Shown piece by piece: positions 8,852-16,870 of a stretch of 32,820 nt of DNA (positions are counted from its first letter, which is position 1; every line of letters begins with the position of its first letter). The notes below the pieces were generated by a model. The model was given only the letters and a program-made list of their open reading frames with translations. It did no database searches and was not told the origin of the DNA. This DNA is from Oscillospiraceae bacterium (GTDB lineage Bacteria > Bacillota > Clostridia > Oscillospirales > Acutalibacteraceae). Location of the stretch: assembly GCA_015066635.1 (NCBI GenBank), contig SVOA01000019.1, forward strand, positions 1-32,820. Reading direction: 5' to 3'. The translations under genes and the position numbers were made by a program.

Positions 8852-8935
8852 ATGAAGGCAATTAACCGTGCAGCTGAATACTATTATTTTAGCTTTATCA
8901 ACTTTTTTGGTAAGGCTTTGGGAGTTTCGCTGTAA
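8852..8935 (+). CDS. Aromatic leader peptide (Tyr/Phe-rich, 27 aa)
   Basis: Too short for ordinary gene calling but well supported. AAGGAG at 8835-8840 precedes an ATG at 8852, and the 27-codon frame ends with TAA at 8933-8935. Its centre reads EYYYFSFINFF: three consecutive Tyr codons (8879-8887) and four Phe codons at 8888-8890, 8894-8896, 8903-8905 and 8906-8908. There is no Trp. The peptide is expected to act as the charging sensor of a transcription attenuator for the tyrosine/phenylalanine operon. A ribosome delayed at Tyr or Phe codons would leave 8922-8933 free, and a ribosome reaching the stop codon would cover it. Confidence 0.85.
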   Translation: MKAINRAAEYYYFSFINFFGKALGVSL

Positions 8936-9002
8936 AAAAGGTTTTTTGTAAAGTTTGCAAAGTTTAAGCCTCGCAGTGAAATTCGCTGCGAGGTTATTTT
9001 TA
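8922..9002 (+). promoter_or_regulatory. Transcription attenuator of the aro operon (antiterminator/terminator)
   Basis: Two competing structures can be drawn. Terminator: 8969-8979 pairs with 8983-8993 (core CCTCGCAG with CTGCGAGG), 11 bp with one wobble and a 3-base loop, followed by TTATTTTTA. Antiterminator: 8922-8933, which ends on the leader stop codon, pairs with 8973-8984 in 12 contiguous pairs including three G-U pairs, consuming the upper terminator stem. A weaker pairing of CAG and GAA (8871-8878) with 8926-8932 could act as the protector stem. The geometry matches classical leader-peptide attenuation. Pairing was worked out by hand. Confidence 0.8.
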
Positions 9003-9022
9003 CTTGTAGAGAGGAAACCGAT

Positions 9023-10030
9023 ATGATTGTAATTTTAAAAAACAACGCCGAACAGCAGAAGGTTGAGATTTTAAGACAATGGCTTGAAAATCAGAAGGTA
9101 TCAATTCACGAGTCAGTGGGCGAATATCAGCGCGTATGGGGACTTGTCGGCGACACCAGCCGTATTGATACCGACCTTATAGAGGGGCTTGACATAGTAG
9201 AGGGCGTAAGGAGAATTTCCGAGCCCTATAAACAGGCAAACCGCAAGTTCCATCCCGACGATACGGTAATTGACCTCGGGAACGGAATTAAAATAGGCGG
9301 CGGCAATTTCCAGTATTTTGCAGGTCCGTGCTCGGTCGAGTCGGAGGAGCAGATTATGGAGATTGCGAGGGCTGTAAAAAAGTCGGGTGCAAATATCCTC
9401 AGAGGCGGCGCCTTCAAGCCGAGAACCTCTCCGTATGCCTTTCAGGGTATGAGGGCTGACGGACTCAAGCTGCTTTTACTTGCAAAGCAGGAAACGGGTA
9501 TGCCTATATGCACCGAGATCATGGACGCTTCGCATATTGACCTTTTTGAGGACGTTGATATAATTCAGGTCGGTGCGAGAAATATGCAGAATTTTGAACT
9601 TCTCAAAGAACTCGGCAAGCTTGATAAACCGATTTTTCTTAAAAGAGGACTGTCGGCAACCTTTCAGGAGCTTCTGATGAGTGCCGAGTATATTATGGCT
9701 AACGGCAACGAAAAGGTCATACTTTGCGAGAGGGGAATACGCACCTTTGAAACGGCGACGAGAAATACTCTCGATTTGTCGGCTGTTCCCATGCTTCACG
9801 AGAAGTCTCATCTCCCCGTTGTCATTGACCCGAGCCATGCGTCGGGAATAGCGAGATTTGTAAAGCCCATGTCCTATGCGGCGGCGGCAAGCGGCTGCGA
9901 CGGACTTATGATAGAGGTTCACAACGACCCTGCAAAGGCTCTTTCGGACGGACCTCAGGCGTTAAGACCCGAGGAGTTTGACGAGGTTGTAAAGGGCGTA
10001 GAAAAAATCAGAAAGGTATTAAAAGGCTGA
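9023..10030 (+). CDS. aroF: 3-deoxy-7-phosphoheptulonate (DAHP) synthase, AroF type
   Basis: Commits phosphoenolpyruvate and erythrose-4-phosphate to the shikimate pathway. Seen: an N-terminal ferredoxin-like regulatory domain of about 70 residues (MIVILKNN...GVRRI), then the type I-beta barrel with [59 protein letters not shown] and VIDPSHASG. The 335-residue length fits the Clostridia/Thermotoga type, in which the N-terminal domain mediates feedback by tyrosine or phenylalanine. GAGAGGAAA precedes the ATG. It is the first enzyme gene behind the attenuator, so it sets flux through the operon. Confidence 0.94.
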   Translation: MIVILKNNAEQQKVEILRQWLENQKVSIHESVGEYQRVWGLVGDTSRIDTDLIEGLDIVEGVRRISEPYKQANRKFHPDDTVIDLGNGIKIGGGNFQYFAGPCSVESEEQIMEIARAVKKSGANILRGGAFKPRTSPYAFQGMRADGLKLLLLAKQETGMPICTEIMDASHIDLFEDVDIIQVGARNMQNFELLKELGKLDKPIFLKRGLSATFQELLMSAEYIMANGNEKVILCERGIRTFETATRNTLDLSAVPMLHEKSHLPVVIDPSHASGIARFVKPMSYAAAASGCDGLMIEVHNDPAKALSDGPQALRPEEFDEVVKGVEKIRKVLKG

Positions 10031-10034
10031 TAAT

Positions 10035-10880
10035 ATGTTAATCGGTGTGGTCGGCTTGGGACTTATCGGAGGTTCCCTTGCCAAGGCAATTAAATACAAT
10101 ACCGACAATACCGTGCTCGGCTTTGATATTGACTATAATGTTCTGCTCAAGGCAAAACTTCTCGGCGCGGTTGACGGAGAGCTGACCGATGAAAAAATCG
10201 GCGAGTGCGATATGATTATCACGGGACTTTATCCCGACGATACAAAGAATTTTGTAATCGCTCATGCAGAACAGTTCAAAAAAGGCGCCGTTGTTATTGA
10301 CACCTGCGGCGTTAAGGCGTATGTCTGCAACTGTTTATGGCGTATCGCAAAGCAAAACGGCTTTGTCTTTGTCGGCGCTCATCCGATGGCAGGACTTCAT
10401 CTGTCGGGATTTGAGAATTCCGACGTAACGCTTTTTAAGGACGCGTCAATGATACTTGTCCCCGACAGGGATTATGATATAAATGTACTTGAAAAGGTCA
10501 AAAAGCTGTTCCTTTCAATAGGATTTACAAATATTCAGCGTACCACTCCCGAGGAGCACGATAAAATTATCGCGTTTACTTCACAGCTCGCGCACGTTGT
10601 TTCAAACGCCTATGTCAAAAGTCCTACGGCAAAGGAGCACAAGGGCTTCTCGGCAGGCAGTTATAAAGATTTGACAAGGGTTGCAAAGCTCAACGAAAAA
10701 ATGTGGACCGAGCTTTTCCTTGAAAATTATCAGAATCTGACGCGCGAAATTGATTTGATGATAGAGAATTTACAGCGCTATTCCGACGCGCTCAAGGCAC
10801 AGGACGGCAAAAAACTGTGTCAGCTTCTCAAAGAGGGCAGAGAGTGTAAGGAAAGCATTGACGGAGATTATAAAGACTGA
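10035..10880 (+). CDS. tyrA: Prephenate dehydrogenase
   Basis: Oxidative decarboxylation of prephenate to 4-hydroxyphenylpyruvate, the tyrosine branch. Seen: the N-terminal dinucleotide motif GVVGLGLIGGSLAKAIK, VIDTCGVK, VGAHPMAGLHLSGFENSD and the HDKIIAFTSQLAHVVSNAY helix with the conserved His. At 281 residues it has the dehydrogenase core without a C-terminal ACT domain, so tyrosine feedback may lie elsewhere (the AroF N-terminus or the leader peptide). It begins four bases after the aroF stop. Confidence 0.92.
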   Translation: MLIGVVGLGLIGGSLAKAIKYNTDNTVLGFDIDYNVLLKAKLLGAVDGELTDEKIGECDMIITGLYPDDTKNFVIAHAEQFKKGAVVIDTCGVKAYVCNCLWRIAKQNGFVFVGAHPMAGLHLSGFENSDVTLFKDASMILVPDRDYDINVLEKVKKLFLSIGFTNIQRTTPEEHDKIIAFTSQLAHVVSNAYVKSPTAKEHKGFSAGSYKDLTRVAKLNEKMWTELFLENYQNLTREIDLMIENLQRYSDALKAQDGKKLCQLLKEGRECKESIDGDYKD

Positions 10881-10887
10881 GGTAATT

Positions 10888-11946
10888 ATGCAGACCGTTA
10901 AGATTAACACAGGCAAAGGATACAACTGTATAATAGGCAGAGGACTTCTTGAAAAAAGCGGAGAGCTTATTAAAGAGGTTTGCGCGGCGCGCAGAATTGC
11001 GCTTGTTACCGACGATACGGTGAATTCTCTTTACGCCGATACCGTAGAGAATTCTCTTAAAACGGCGGGCTTTGAGTGTGTGAAATTCGTATTTCCGAAC
11101 GGAGAGGGCTCAAAGAATATAGGCACATATTCCGATATGCTTGAATTTATGGCGGAAAACCGCCTTACGAGAAAGGACTGCATTGTCGCTCTCGGCGGCG
11201 GAGTTACGGGAGATATGGCAGGCTTCTGCGCGGCAACTTATCTTCGCGGGATTGACTGTGTTCAGATTCCGACAACCCTGCTTTCGCTTGTTGACTCGTC
11301 GGTAGGCGGTAAAACGGCGATAGACCTTAAACACGGCAAAAATCTTGCAGGCGCTTTTTATCAGCCGCGCCTTGTTATAGCGGATATTGATACTCTCTCG
11401 ACGCTCGGCAGGGATGTTTTTGCCGACGGGATGGCTGAAACGATAAAGTACGGCGTGCTTTTTGACAGAGAGTTTTTTAATTCGCTTAAAGATAAAAACA
11501 TCAGAGAAAATCTTGAGGAAACCGTCAAAAAATGTATTGAATTCAAACGCGACACGGTCATTAAGGACGAAACGGACCTCGGCATAAGAGGACTGCTTAA
11601 TTTCGGTCATACCGTGGGACACGCGATAGAGAAATGCTCGGACTATACCGTTTCGCACGGCAGGGCTGTTGCTGTCGGTATGGTTATCATTTCCCGCGGT
11701 GCTTACAGAACGGGACTTGCAAAAGAGAATATAAGCGCAGAGCTTTCCGAGCTTCTTGAAAGCTTTGGACTTCCCGTAAGTACGGACTTTACGGCTGAAG
11801 AATTATATGAGGCGGCTGTAAACGATAAAAAGACGGACGGAAATATGATAACCCTGATATTACCCGAAACCGTAGGAAAATGCCGTCTGTATAAAACAGA
11901 TTTTTCCGCACTTCGTGAAATAATTGAAAAAGGACTTGCCCGATGA
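10888..11946 (+). CDS. aroB: 3-dehydroquinate synthase
   Basis: Second shikimate step, cyclising DAHP to 3-dehydroquinate with NAD and a divalent metal. Seen: VALGGGVTGDMAGFCAATYLRG, IPTTLLSLVDSSVGGKTAID, GKNLAGAFYQP, and the metal-ligand region GLLNFGHTVGHAIE with a later SHGRAVAVGM. An in-frame start at 10858 would lie inside tyrA; the ATG at 10888 has GAGGTAA just upstream and gives 352 residues, the normal length. Its stop overlaps the aroA start by four bases. Confidence 0.95.
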   Translation: MQTVKINTGKGYNCIIGRGLLEKSGELIKEVCAARRIALVTDDTVNSLYADTVENSLKTAGFECVKFVFPNGEGSKNIGTYSDMLEFMAENRLTRKDCIVALGGGVTGDMAGFCAATYLRGIDCVQIPTTLLSLVDSSVGGKTAIDLKHGKNLAGAFYQPRLVIADIDTLSTLGRDVFADGMAETIKYGVLFDREFFNSLKDKNIRENLEETVKKCIEFKRDTVIKDETDLGIRGLLNFGHTVGHAIEKCSDYTVSHGRAVAVGMVIISRGAYRTGLAKENISAELSELLESFGLPVSTDFTAEELYEAAVNDKKTDGNMITLILPETVGKCRLYKTDFSALREIIEKGLAR

Positions 11947-13220
11947 ATATTAAGATAACTCCTTCGGTGCTGAACGGCACGGTGCAAGCAGTGTCCTCAA
12001 AATCGGCGGCGCACAGAATACTGATAGCTTCGGCACTTTCGTCGGAGGAAACCGTTATTCGCTGTAACTGTATAAGCGAGGACATCTCGGCGACCGCGGA
12101 CTGCCTTAACGCACTCGGAGCAGAGGTAAAAATACAAAAGGATACGATTAAAGTCAAGCCTGTTTCGGGACAGGTTTCGGAAGCCGTGCTTGACTGCCGT
12201 GAAAGCGGTTCAACGCTCAGATTTCTTTTGCCCGTTGCCGCCGCGCTCGGGATAAAAAGCAGTTTTACGGGCTCGGGGAGACTTCCGTCAAGACCGATAA
12301 TGCCTCTGCGCAGAGAGATGGAGAATTTCGGAGTGAAATTCTCGGAGCCGTGGAAATTCCCGATAGAAACGCAGGGCAGACTTAAAGCGGGCGATTATTC
12401 AATGAAAGGCAACGTCAGTTCGCAGTTCGTTACGGGACTGCTGTTTGCGCTTCCGCTGCTTGACGGTGACAGTACGCTTCGGATTATCCCTCCCGTTGAA
12501 TCGCGTTCATATATAGATATGACGCTTGATACGCTGTCGCAATTCGGAATCGAAGTCAGGGAAGAAAACAATACGTTTTATATAAAAGGCAATCAGAGTT
12601 ACGCTTCACGGGGAGAAATAAACGTCGAGGGCGATTGGTCAAATGCGGCATTTTTCCTTACGGCAGGCGCCGTTGCAGGGAGCGTTACGGTAAAAGGACT
12701 TAACACAGAATCGCTTCAGGGCGACAGAGTTATCACGGACATATTAAGGGATATGGGCGCAGAGGTCAGTATTGACGGCGACAGCGTTACCGTCTCTCAC
12801 AGAGAGCTTCACGGTATCAGCGTAAACGCTTCGGATATTCCCGACCTCGTGCCTGTAATATCGGTTGCAGGCGCTTGTGCGGACAGCGGTATAACGGTCA
12901 TCACAAATGCCGAAAGACTTCGCTTAAAGGAGAGCGACAGACTTGCCGCGATAAGCGAGTGCCTTAACAACATAGGCAACGTCAACGCCGAAATGGATGA
13001 CGGTATCGTTATCTGGACGGATGAAAAACTGCTCGGCGGAAATGTTTTTTCGTTTAATGACCACAGAATTGTGATGAGTATGTCGGTCGCTTCGGTAAAA
13101 TGCAAATCGGATGTTATCATAAGAGATGCCGAGGCAGTTAATAAATCGTATCCCGATTTCTTTAAAGATTTTAAATCGTTAGGAGGTAAGGCAGATGTCA
13201 TCGATACTCAGGGGGAATAA
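11943..13220 (+). CDS. aroA: 3-phosphoshikimate 1-carboxyvinyltransferase (EPSP synthase)
   Basis: Transfers the enolpyruvyl group of phosphoenolpyruvate to shikimate-3-phosphate. Seen: SKSAAHRILIASAL near residue 18, DCRESGSTLRFLLPVAAALG, SGRLPSRPIMPL, GNVSSQFVTGLLFALPLL, DWSNAAFFLTAGA, RLRLKESDRLAAI and FNDHRIVMSMSVAS, the complete set of substrate-binding motifs. The length is 425 residues. It is coupled to aroB by ATGA, and its 3' end overlaps aroC by 26 bases, so the last eight or so codons double as the aroC ribosome site and start. Confidence 0.95.
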   Translation: MNIKITPSVLNGTVQAVSSKSAAHRILIASALSSEETVIRCNCISEDISATADCLNALGAEVKIQKDTIKVKPVSGQVSEAVLDCRESGSTLRFLLPVAAALGIKSSFTGSGRLPSRPIMPLRREMENFGVKFSEPWKFPIETQGRLKAGDYSMKGNVSSQFVTGLLFALPLLDGDSTLRIIPPVESRSYIDMTLDTLSQFGIEVREENNTFYIKGNQSYASRGEINVEGDWSNAAFFLTAGAVAGSVTVKGLNTESLQGDRVITDILRDMGAEVSIDGDSVTVSHRELHGISVNASDIPDLVPVISVAGACADSGITVITNAERLRLKESDRLAAISECLNNIGNVNAEMDDGIVIWTDEKLLGGNVFSFNDHRIVMSMSVASVKCKSDVIIRDAEAVNKSYPDFFKDFKSLGGKADVIDTQGE

Positions 13221-14265
13221 AATAACTGTCAGTGTATTCGGTCAGTCGCACTCCGACTGTATCGGCGCGGTTATTGACGGACTTCCCGCAGGGATTGAAC
13301 TTGATGCGGATAAAATTGCCGCATTTATGCGCAGGCGTGCTCCGGGACAGAGTTCCTTCTCAACCAGAAGAAGGGAAGCGGATATTCCAAAGGTCATCAG
13401 CGGACTTGTTGACGGCACAACCTGCGGCGCACCCGTTGCCGCAAAGATAGATAATGTCAACGCAAAAAGCTCGGACTATGACGACTATAAATATCTGCCC
13501 AGACCCTCTCACTCCGACTACACGGCATATGTGAAATACGGCGGCAATAACGACATTGCGGGCGGAGGTCAGTTTTCGGGCAGACTCACGGCGCCTCTCT
13601 GCTGGGCGGGTGCGGTATGTATGCAGCTGCTTGAGGAAAAAGGCGTTAAAATCAAGGCGCATATTTATTCCGTAAAGGACGTCAGGGATGACCCGTTCGA
13701 GGGGGAAACTCTTTTTGACGACGACACGGAACTTGACCCGTTTTTCCCCGTAATCAGCCGATTTAAGGGCGACAGGATGAAAACGGTAATTGATATTGCA
13801 AGGCAGAATTCCGACTCTGTAGGCGGCGTTATCGAGTGCGCCGTTACGGGACTTCCCGCAGGGCTCGGCGAGCCAATGTTTGACGGAATTGAAAACGTAA
13901 TTGCAAAAAATATGTTCGCAATTCCCGCGGTTAAGGGTATTGAATTCGGCAGCGGATTTGACGGTACGCTCAAATACGGAAGTCAGAATAACGACGACTT
14001 TACCGTAAAGGACGGAGAGGTTAAAACACGCACAAACAACCACGGCGGTATTCTCGGCGGCATTACCTCGGGTATGCCCGTTATTTTCCGTGTCGCGATA
14101 AAACCCACACCGAGTATAGGACTTGAGCAGACAAGCGTAAATTTACAAACAATGAAAGAGGAAAGTATTACCGTAAAGGGCAGACACGACCCGTGCATAG
14201 TGCCTCGCGCAGTACCTGCAGTTGAGGCGGTTGCGGCTATTACCGTGCTTGATTTGCTGCTTTAA
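13195..14265 (+). CDS. aroC: Chorismate synthase
   Basis: Final shared step, converting EPSP to chorismate with reduced FMN. Seen: FGQSHSDCIGAVIDGLPAG at the N-terminus, RRAPGQSSFSTRRREAD, RPSHSDYTAYVKYG, GGGQFSGRLTAPLCWAGA, FGSGFDGTLKYGSQNNDDF, NNHGGILGGITSGMPV and RHDPCIVPRAVPAVEAVAA. The length is 356 residues. AGGAGGT seven bases before the ATG supports the start inside the aroA 3' end. No flavin reductase domain is present, so reduced FMN comes from elsewhere. Confidence 0.96.
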   Translation: MSSILRGNKITVSVFGQSHSDCIGAVIDGLPAGIELDADKIAAFMRRRAPGQSSFSTRRREADIPKVISGLVDGTTCGAPVAAKIDNVNAKSSDYDDYKYLPRPSHSDYTAYVKYGGNNDIAGGGQFSGRLTAPLCWAGAVCMQLLEEKGVKIKAHIYSVKDVRDDPFEGETLFDDDTELDPFFPVISRFKGDRMKTVIDIARQNSDSVGGVIECAVTGLPAGLGEPMFDGIENVIAKNMFAIPAVKGIEFGSGFDGTLKYGSQNNDDFTVKDGEVKTRTNNHGGILGGITSGMPVIFRVAIKPTPSIGLEQTSVNLQTMKEESITVKGRHDPCIVPRAVPAVEAVAAITVLDLLL

Positions 14266-14280
14266 AAATGAGGTAATAAT

Positions 14281-15426
14281 ATGGATATAAAAGATTACAG
14301 AAATGAAATAGACTCTATTGATTCTCAGCTTATTGAACTGTTCTCAAAGAGGATGGAAACGGCAGGCAAGATAGCGCAGTATAAGAGAGAGAATAACATC
14401 CCCGTTCTTGACAGACAGAGAGAACGAGAGCTTATTGACAGAGTTGCATCTTTAAGTCCCAAAGAGCTTGAGAGCTATACCGTAAGACTTTATCAGCAGA
14501 TTTTAGAGCTGTCAAAGAGTTATCAGAACAGCACCGCAAACGTCAGAACTGAGCTTTACTCCAAGATAGAAAAGGCTCTTGCCGAGAAGGATAAAATGCA
14601 GTTTCCCGAGAGGGCGGTTGTCGCCTGTCAGGGGGTTGAGGGAGCATATTCCTCAATAGCCTGCGAAAAGATTTTTGTCTCTCCGAGCATAATGTTTGTC
14701 AACAGCTTTGACGCGGTATTTTCCGCCGTATCGCAGGGACTTTGTCAGTACGGAGTTCTCCCCGTTGAGAACAGCACGGCAGGTTCGGTCAACCGCGTCT
14801 ATGACCTTATGGAAAAACAGCATTTCTATATAGTCAAGAGCGTAAGAATCAAGGTTAATCACTCCCTTGTCGCAAACAAAGGCACAAGATTAGAGGATAT
14901 AAAGGAAGTTTTTTCTCACGATATGGCTATCGCCCAGTCCTCGGAGTTTCTTGCCGAATTCAGCGGCGTAAAGATAACCCCGTGCGAGAATACTGCCGTT
15001 GCGGCAAAGAGGGTTGCCGAAAGCGGAAGAAACGATGTCGCCGCAATTTCCTCGTCCGCCTGCGCCGAGTTATACTCGCTTGAAACTCTCAGGGAGTCGG
15101 TACAGAACAGAGCCGATAACTATACGAGATTTATCTGCATTTCAAAAAAACTTGAAATATATCCCGGAGCCGACAGGACAAGTCTTATGCTTACTCTTGA
15201 GCACAAGCCCGGCGCACTCTATAATCTGCTTGCCATGTTCTCGGCGCTCGGCATAAACATACTCAAGCTTGAGAGCCGTCCGCTTGACGGCAGAGATTTT
15301 GAATTTATGTTTTACTTTGATGTCGAGGCATCGGTATATTCCGAGAAATTCCTTCAGATGATTACGGAATTGCCGGGCGCAACTGAGGACTTTTCGTACC
15401 TCGGAAGCTATAACGAAGCAGTCTGA
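14281..15426 (+). CDS. pheA: Bifunctional chorismate mutase / prephenate dehydratase
   Basis: Makes prephenate from chorismate and then phenylpyruvate, feeding phenylalanine synthesis (the mutase also supplies TyrA). Seen in order: an AroQ-type chorismate mutase helix bundle at residues 1-85 (RNEIDSIDSQLIELFSKRME, KRENNIPVLDRQRE), a linker, a prephenate dehydratase domain from about 105 to 285 (ACQGVEGAYSSIACEK, LPVENSTAGSVNRVYDLM, and the TRF motif in NYTRFICIS), and a C-terminal ACT domain (KPGALYNLLAMFSALGINIL, KLESRPLDGRDFEF) that should bind phenylalanine for feedback inhibition. The length is 381 residues. It is the last gene of the operon; aroD, aroE and aroK are not in the window. Confidence 0.94.
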   Translation: MDIKDYRNEIDSIDSQLIELFSKRMETAGKIAQYKRENNIPVLDRQRERELIDRVASLSPKELESYTVRLYQQILELSKSYQNSTANVRTELYSKIEKALAEKDKMQFPERAVVACQGVEGAYSSIACEKIFVSPSIMFVNSFDAVFSAVSQGLCQYGVLPVENSTAGSVNRVYDLMEKQHFYIVKSVRIKVNHSLVANKGTRLEDIKEVFSHDMAIAQSSEFLAEFSGVKITPCENTAVAAKRVAESGRNDVAAISSSACAELYSLETLRESVQNRADNYTRFICISKKLEIYPGADRTSLMLTLEHKPGALYNLLAMFSALGINILKLESRPLDGRDFEFMFYFDVEASVYSEKFLQMITELPGATEDFSYLGSYNEAV

Positions 15427-15476
15427 GATTTAATAGTTTCTTTACAATTATTCACAGATTGTTTTTGAAAAGTCTA

Positions 15477-15504
15477 TTGAATTGACATATTTTTTTGTTA
15501 TAAT
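15477..15504 (+). promoter_or_regulatory. Orphan promoter upstream of the 15.6-kb terminator
   Basis: TATAAT at 15499-15504 is a perfect -10, with TTGAAT at 15477-15482 as -35 (16-base spacing). The better-looking TTGACA at 15482 would leave only 11 bases of spacing. No credible coding frame lies between it and the terminator at 15582-15614. Confidence 0.5.
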
Positions 15505-15510
15505 ACAGAT

Positions 15511-15615
15511 ATCAAGTGAGGAACAGCTTAATACTATTTTTCACGAGATACTTTTTCATTTATCCCTTTTCTTCCCCTAATAAAAAAGAACGCCTTAAAA
15601 AGGCGTTCTTTTTTT
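15511..15615 (+). ncRNA. Possible small RNA of about 100 nt
   Basis: The segment lies between a good promoter and a strong intrinsic terminator and does not encode a convincing protein. The only frame, from GTG 15516, runs through the terminator and then antisense into the neighbouring permease gene. The body is pyrimidine-rich (TTTATCCC, TTTTCTTCCCCT) and unstructured before the terminator hairpin. It does not resemble a known RNA class to my eye, and 6S RNA would be longer. Tentative. Confidence 0.3.
15582..15615. terminator. Bidirectional intrinsic terminator
   Basis: A 14-bp stem (15582-15595 with 15601-15614; core GAACGCCT with AGGCGTTC), five-base loop, with an A-run on one side and a T-run on the other, so it can terminate from both strands. 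It ends the plus-strand orphan transcript and the minus-strand ABC operon, whose last stop codon is at 15623. Confidence 0.88.
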
Positions 15616-15622
15616 GCTTTCA

Positions 15623-16870
15623 TTATTTAACCTTGTTATTTCTCAGCGCTCTTGTCAGTTCGTTGAGCTTGGGCGGCTTGCCGTACATAAGTACGCCGAT
15701 TTTGTATATCATAGCCGCAAGGTAACCAATAAACGCGGTTGACGCTATGAGTATTACCACCGAAATTATTATCTGGGGGGTTGAAACATTACCCATGGCT
15801 ATCCTCGTGAACATCGCCATCGGAGAGGTAAACGGAATAAATGAGGCGACCTTCATAAGCGGGTTGTCAACGTCAGAAATCATGGAGAAAATAGTTATCA
15901 TAAATGAGATAATCATAAGGAAGGACACGGGCATTGTCAAAGCGCCGACATCCTCAAGACGGCTTGCCAGCGAAGCAAGTGCGCCGTACATAAACGCATA
16001 GATAAAGAAGCCGAGCGTAAAGAACAGTATTGTAAAGAATATCAGTCTTGCGGGCATCTCAAAAACCGAGCGTATTATTGCGTTATCCTGCCAGAATTCG
16101 CTGTTGATTCTGTAAAACGATACGGCGCTTCCGAGTATCAGAATAAGCTGTGAAAAGCCCGCGGCGCCTGCTCCGAGTATCTTGCCGAACATCAGATTCA
16201 GGGGCTTTGCCGAGGTTATGAGCAGTTCCATAGCTCTTGAACTCTTTTCTGTTGCAACGCCCTGAGCGACAAACTGACCGTACATTATGACCGAGAAATA
16301 AAGCAGGAACATAAGTATATAAGTATAAAAGAAGCTTTGGTTCTGGTCGTTTGCAATGACGTCTGTGTGCGTGGAAACGGGGCTTCCGAGTATTTGCTCG
16401 ATTCTCTCGTCAGACAGTCCCTCGTTTTTAAGCTCGCTTGCCTGAAAAAGATGAAGTAATGCGTCCTCGATAACAACAGAGGTCATATCGGTAAGTCCTG
16501 CGGTTTTGACAACGTATTCATACGAGAGGGGAGATGTTATGACAACGCCCATATCGTACTCTCCGCTGTCAACCTTTGCTTTGAGTTCGGCGTCGTCAAG
16601 CTCGACTATGTCAATCTGTGAGCCCGTCATTTCCTCCGAAATAATACTTCTGAGTTTTTCAAGGTCGTAGTCTTTACGGGCGGTCAGAGCGATTTTCTCT
16701 GCATAGCTTACGCCTATTGAATTCATATCTATACTTTTACCGCCGTTCATCCTCGGAGAAAAAAGCAAAATTCCCATACTGAGAATTATCAGCAGAGTGA
16801 GCCCGACAAACACCTTGTTTTTAAGGTATCCGATAAATTCAAAAAGAAAAATTGTCTTAAACTGTTTCAT
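15623..16870 (-). CDS. ABC-2 type transporter permease (NatB-like)
   Basis: Membrane subunit of a two-gene ABC exporter. Seen: an N-terminal cytoplasmic stretch and membrane segment at about 15-33, a large extracytoplasmic region to about residue 175, then a cluster of five membrane segments in the C-terminal half (about 180 to 395), the layout of NatB/YhaP-type ABC-2 permeases. The length is 415 residues. Its ATG overlaps the ATPase stop by four bases, so the pair is co-translated. NatAB of Bacillus exports sodium, but many homologues export peptides or drugs; the substrate here is unknown. Confidence 0.85.
   Translation of the reverse strand: MKQFKTIFLFEFIGYLKNKVFVGLTLLIILSMGILLFSPRMNGGKSIDMNSIGVSYAEKIALTARKDYDLEKLRSIISEEMTGSQIDIVELDDAELKAKVDSGEYDMGVVITSPLSYEYVVKTAGLTDMTSVVIEDALLHLFQASELKNEGLSDERIEQILGSPVSTHTDVIANDQNQSFFYTYILMFLLYFSVIMYGQFVAQGVATEKSSRAMELLITSAKPLNLMFGKILGAGAAGFSQLILILGSAVSFYRINSEFWQDNAIIRSVFEMPARLIFFTILFFTLGFFIYAFMYGALASLASRLEDVGALTMPVSFLMIISFMITIFSMISDVDNPLMKVASFIPFTSPMAMFTRIAMGNVSTPQIIISVVILIASTAFIGYLAAMIYKIGVLMYGKPPKLNELTRALRNNKVK

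Noticed and set aside
8736-9022. T-box riboswitch upstream of aroF
   Set aside because: I see no T-box bulge sequence or specifier stem; a translated Tyr/Phe leader with antiterminator explains the region better.
15511-15615. 6S RNA or other known small RNA class
   Set aside because: Too short for 6S and lacks its long bulged hairpin; no match to classes I can recognise by eye.
15516-15725. Plus-strand 69-codon frame from GTG
   Set aside because: It runs through the strong terminator at 15582-15615 and then antisense through the permease 3' end; no ribosome site of note.
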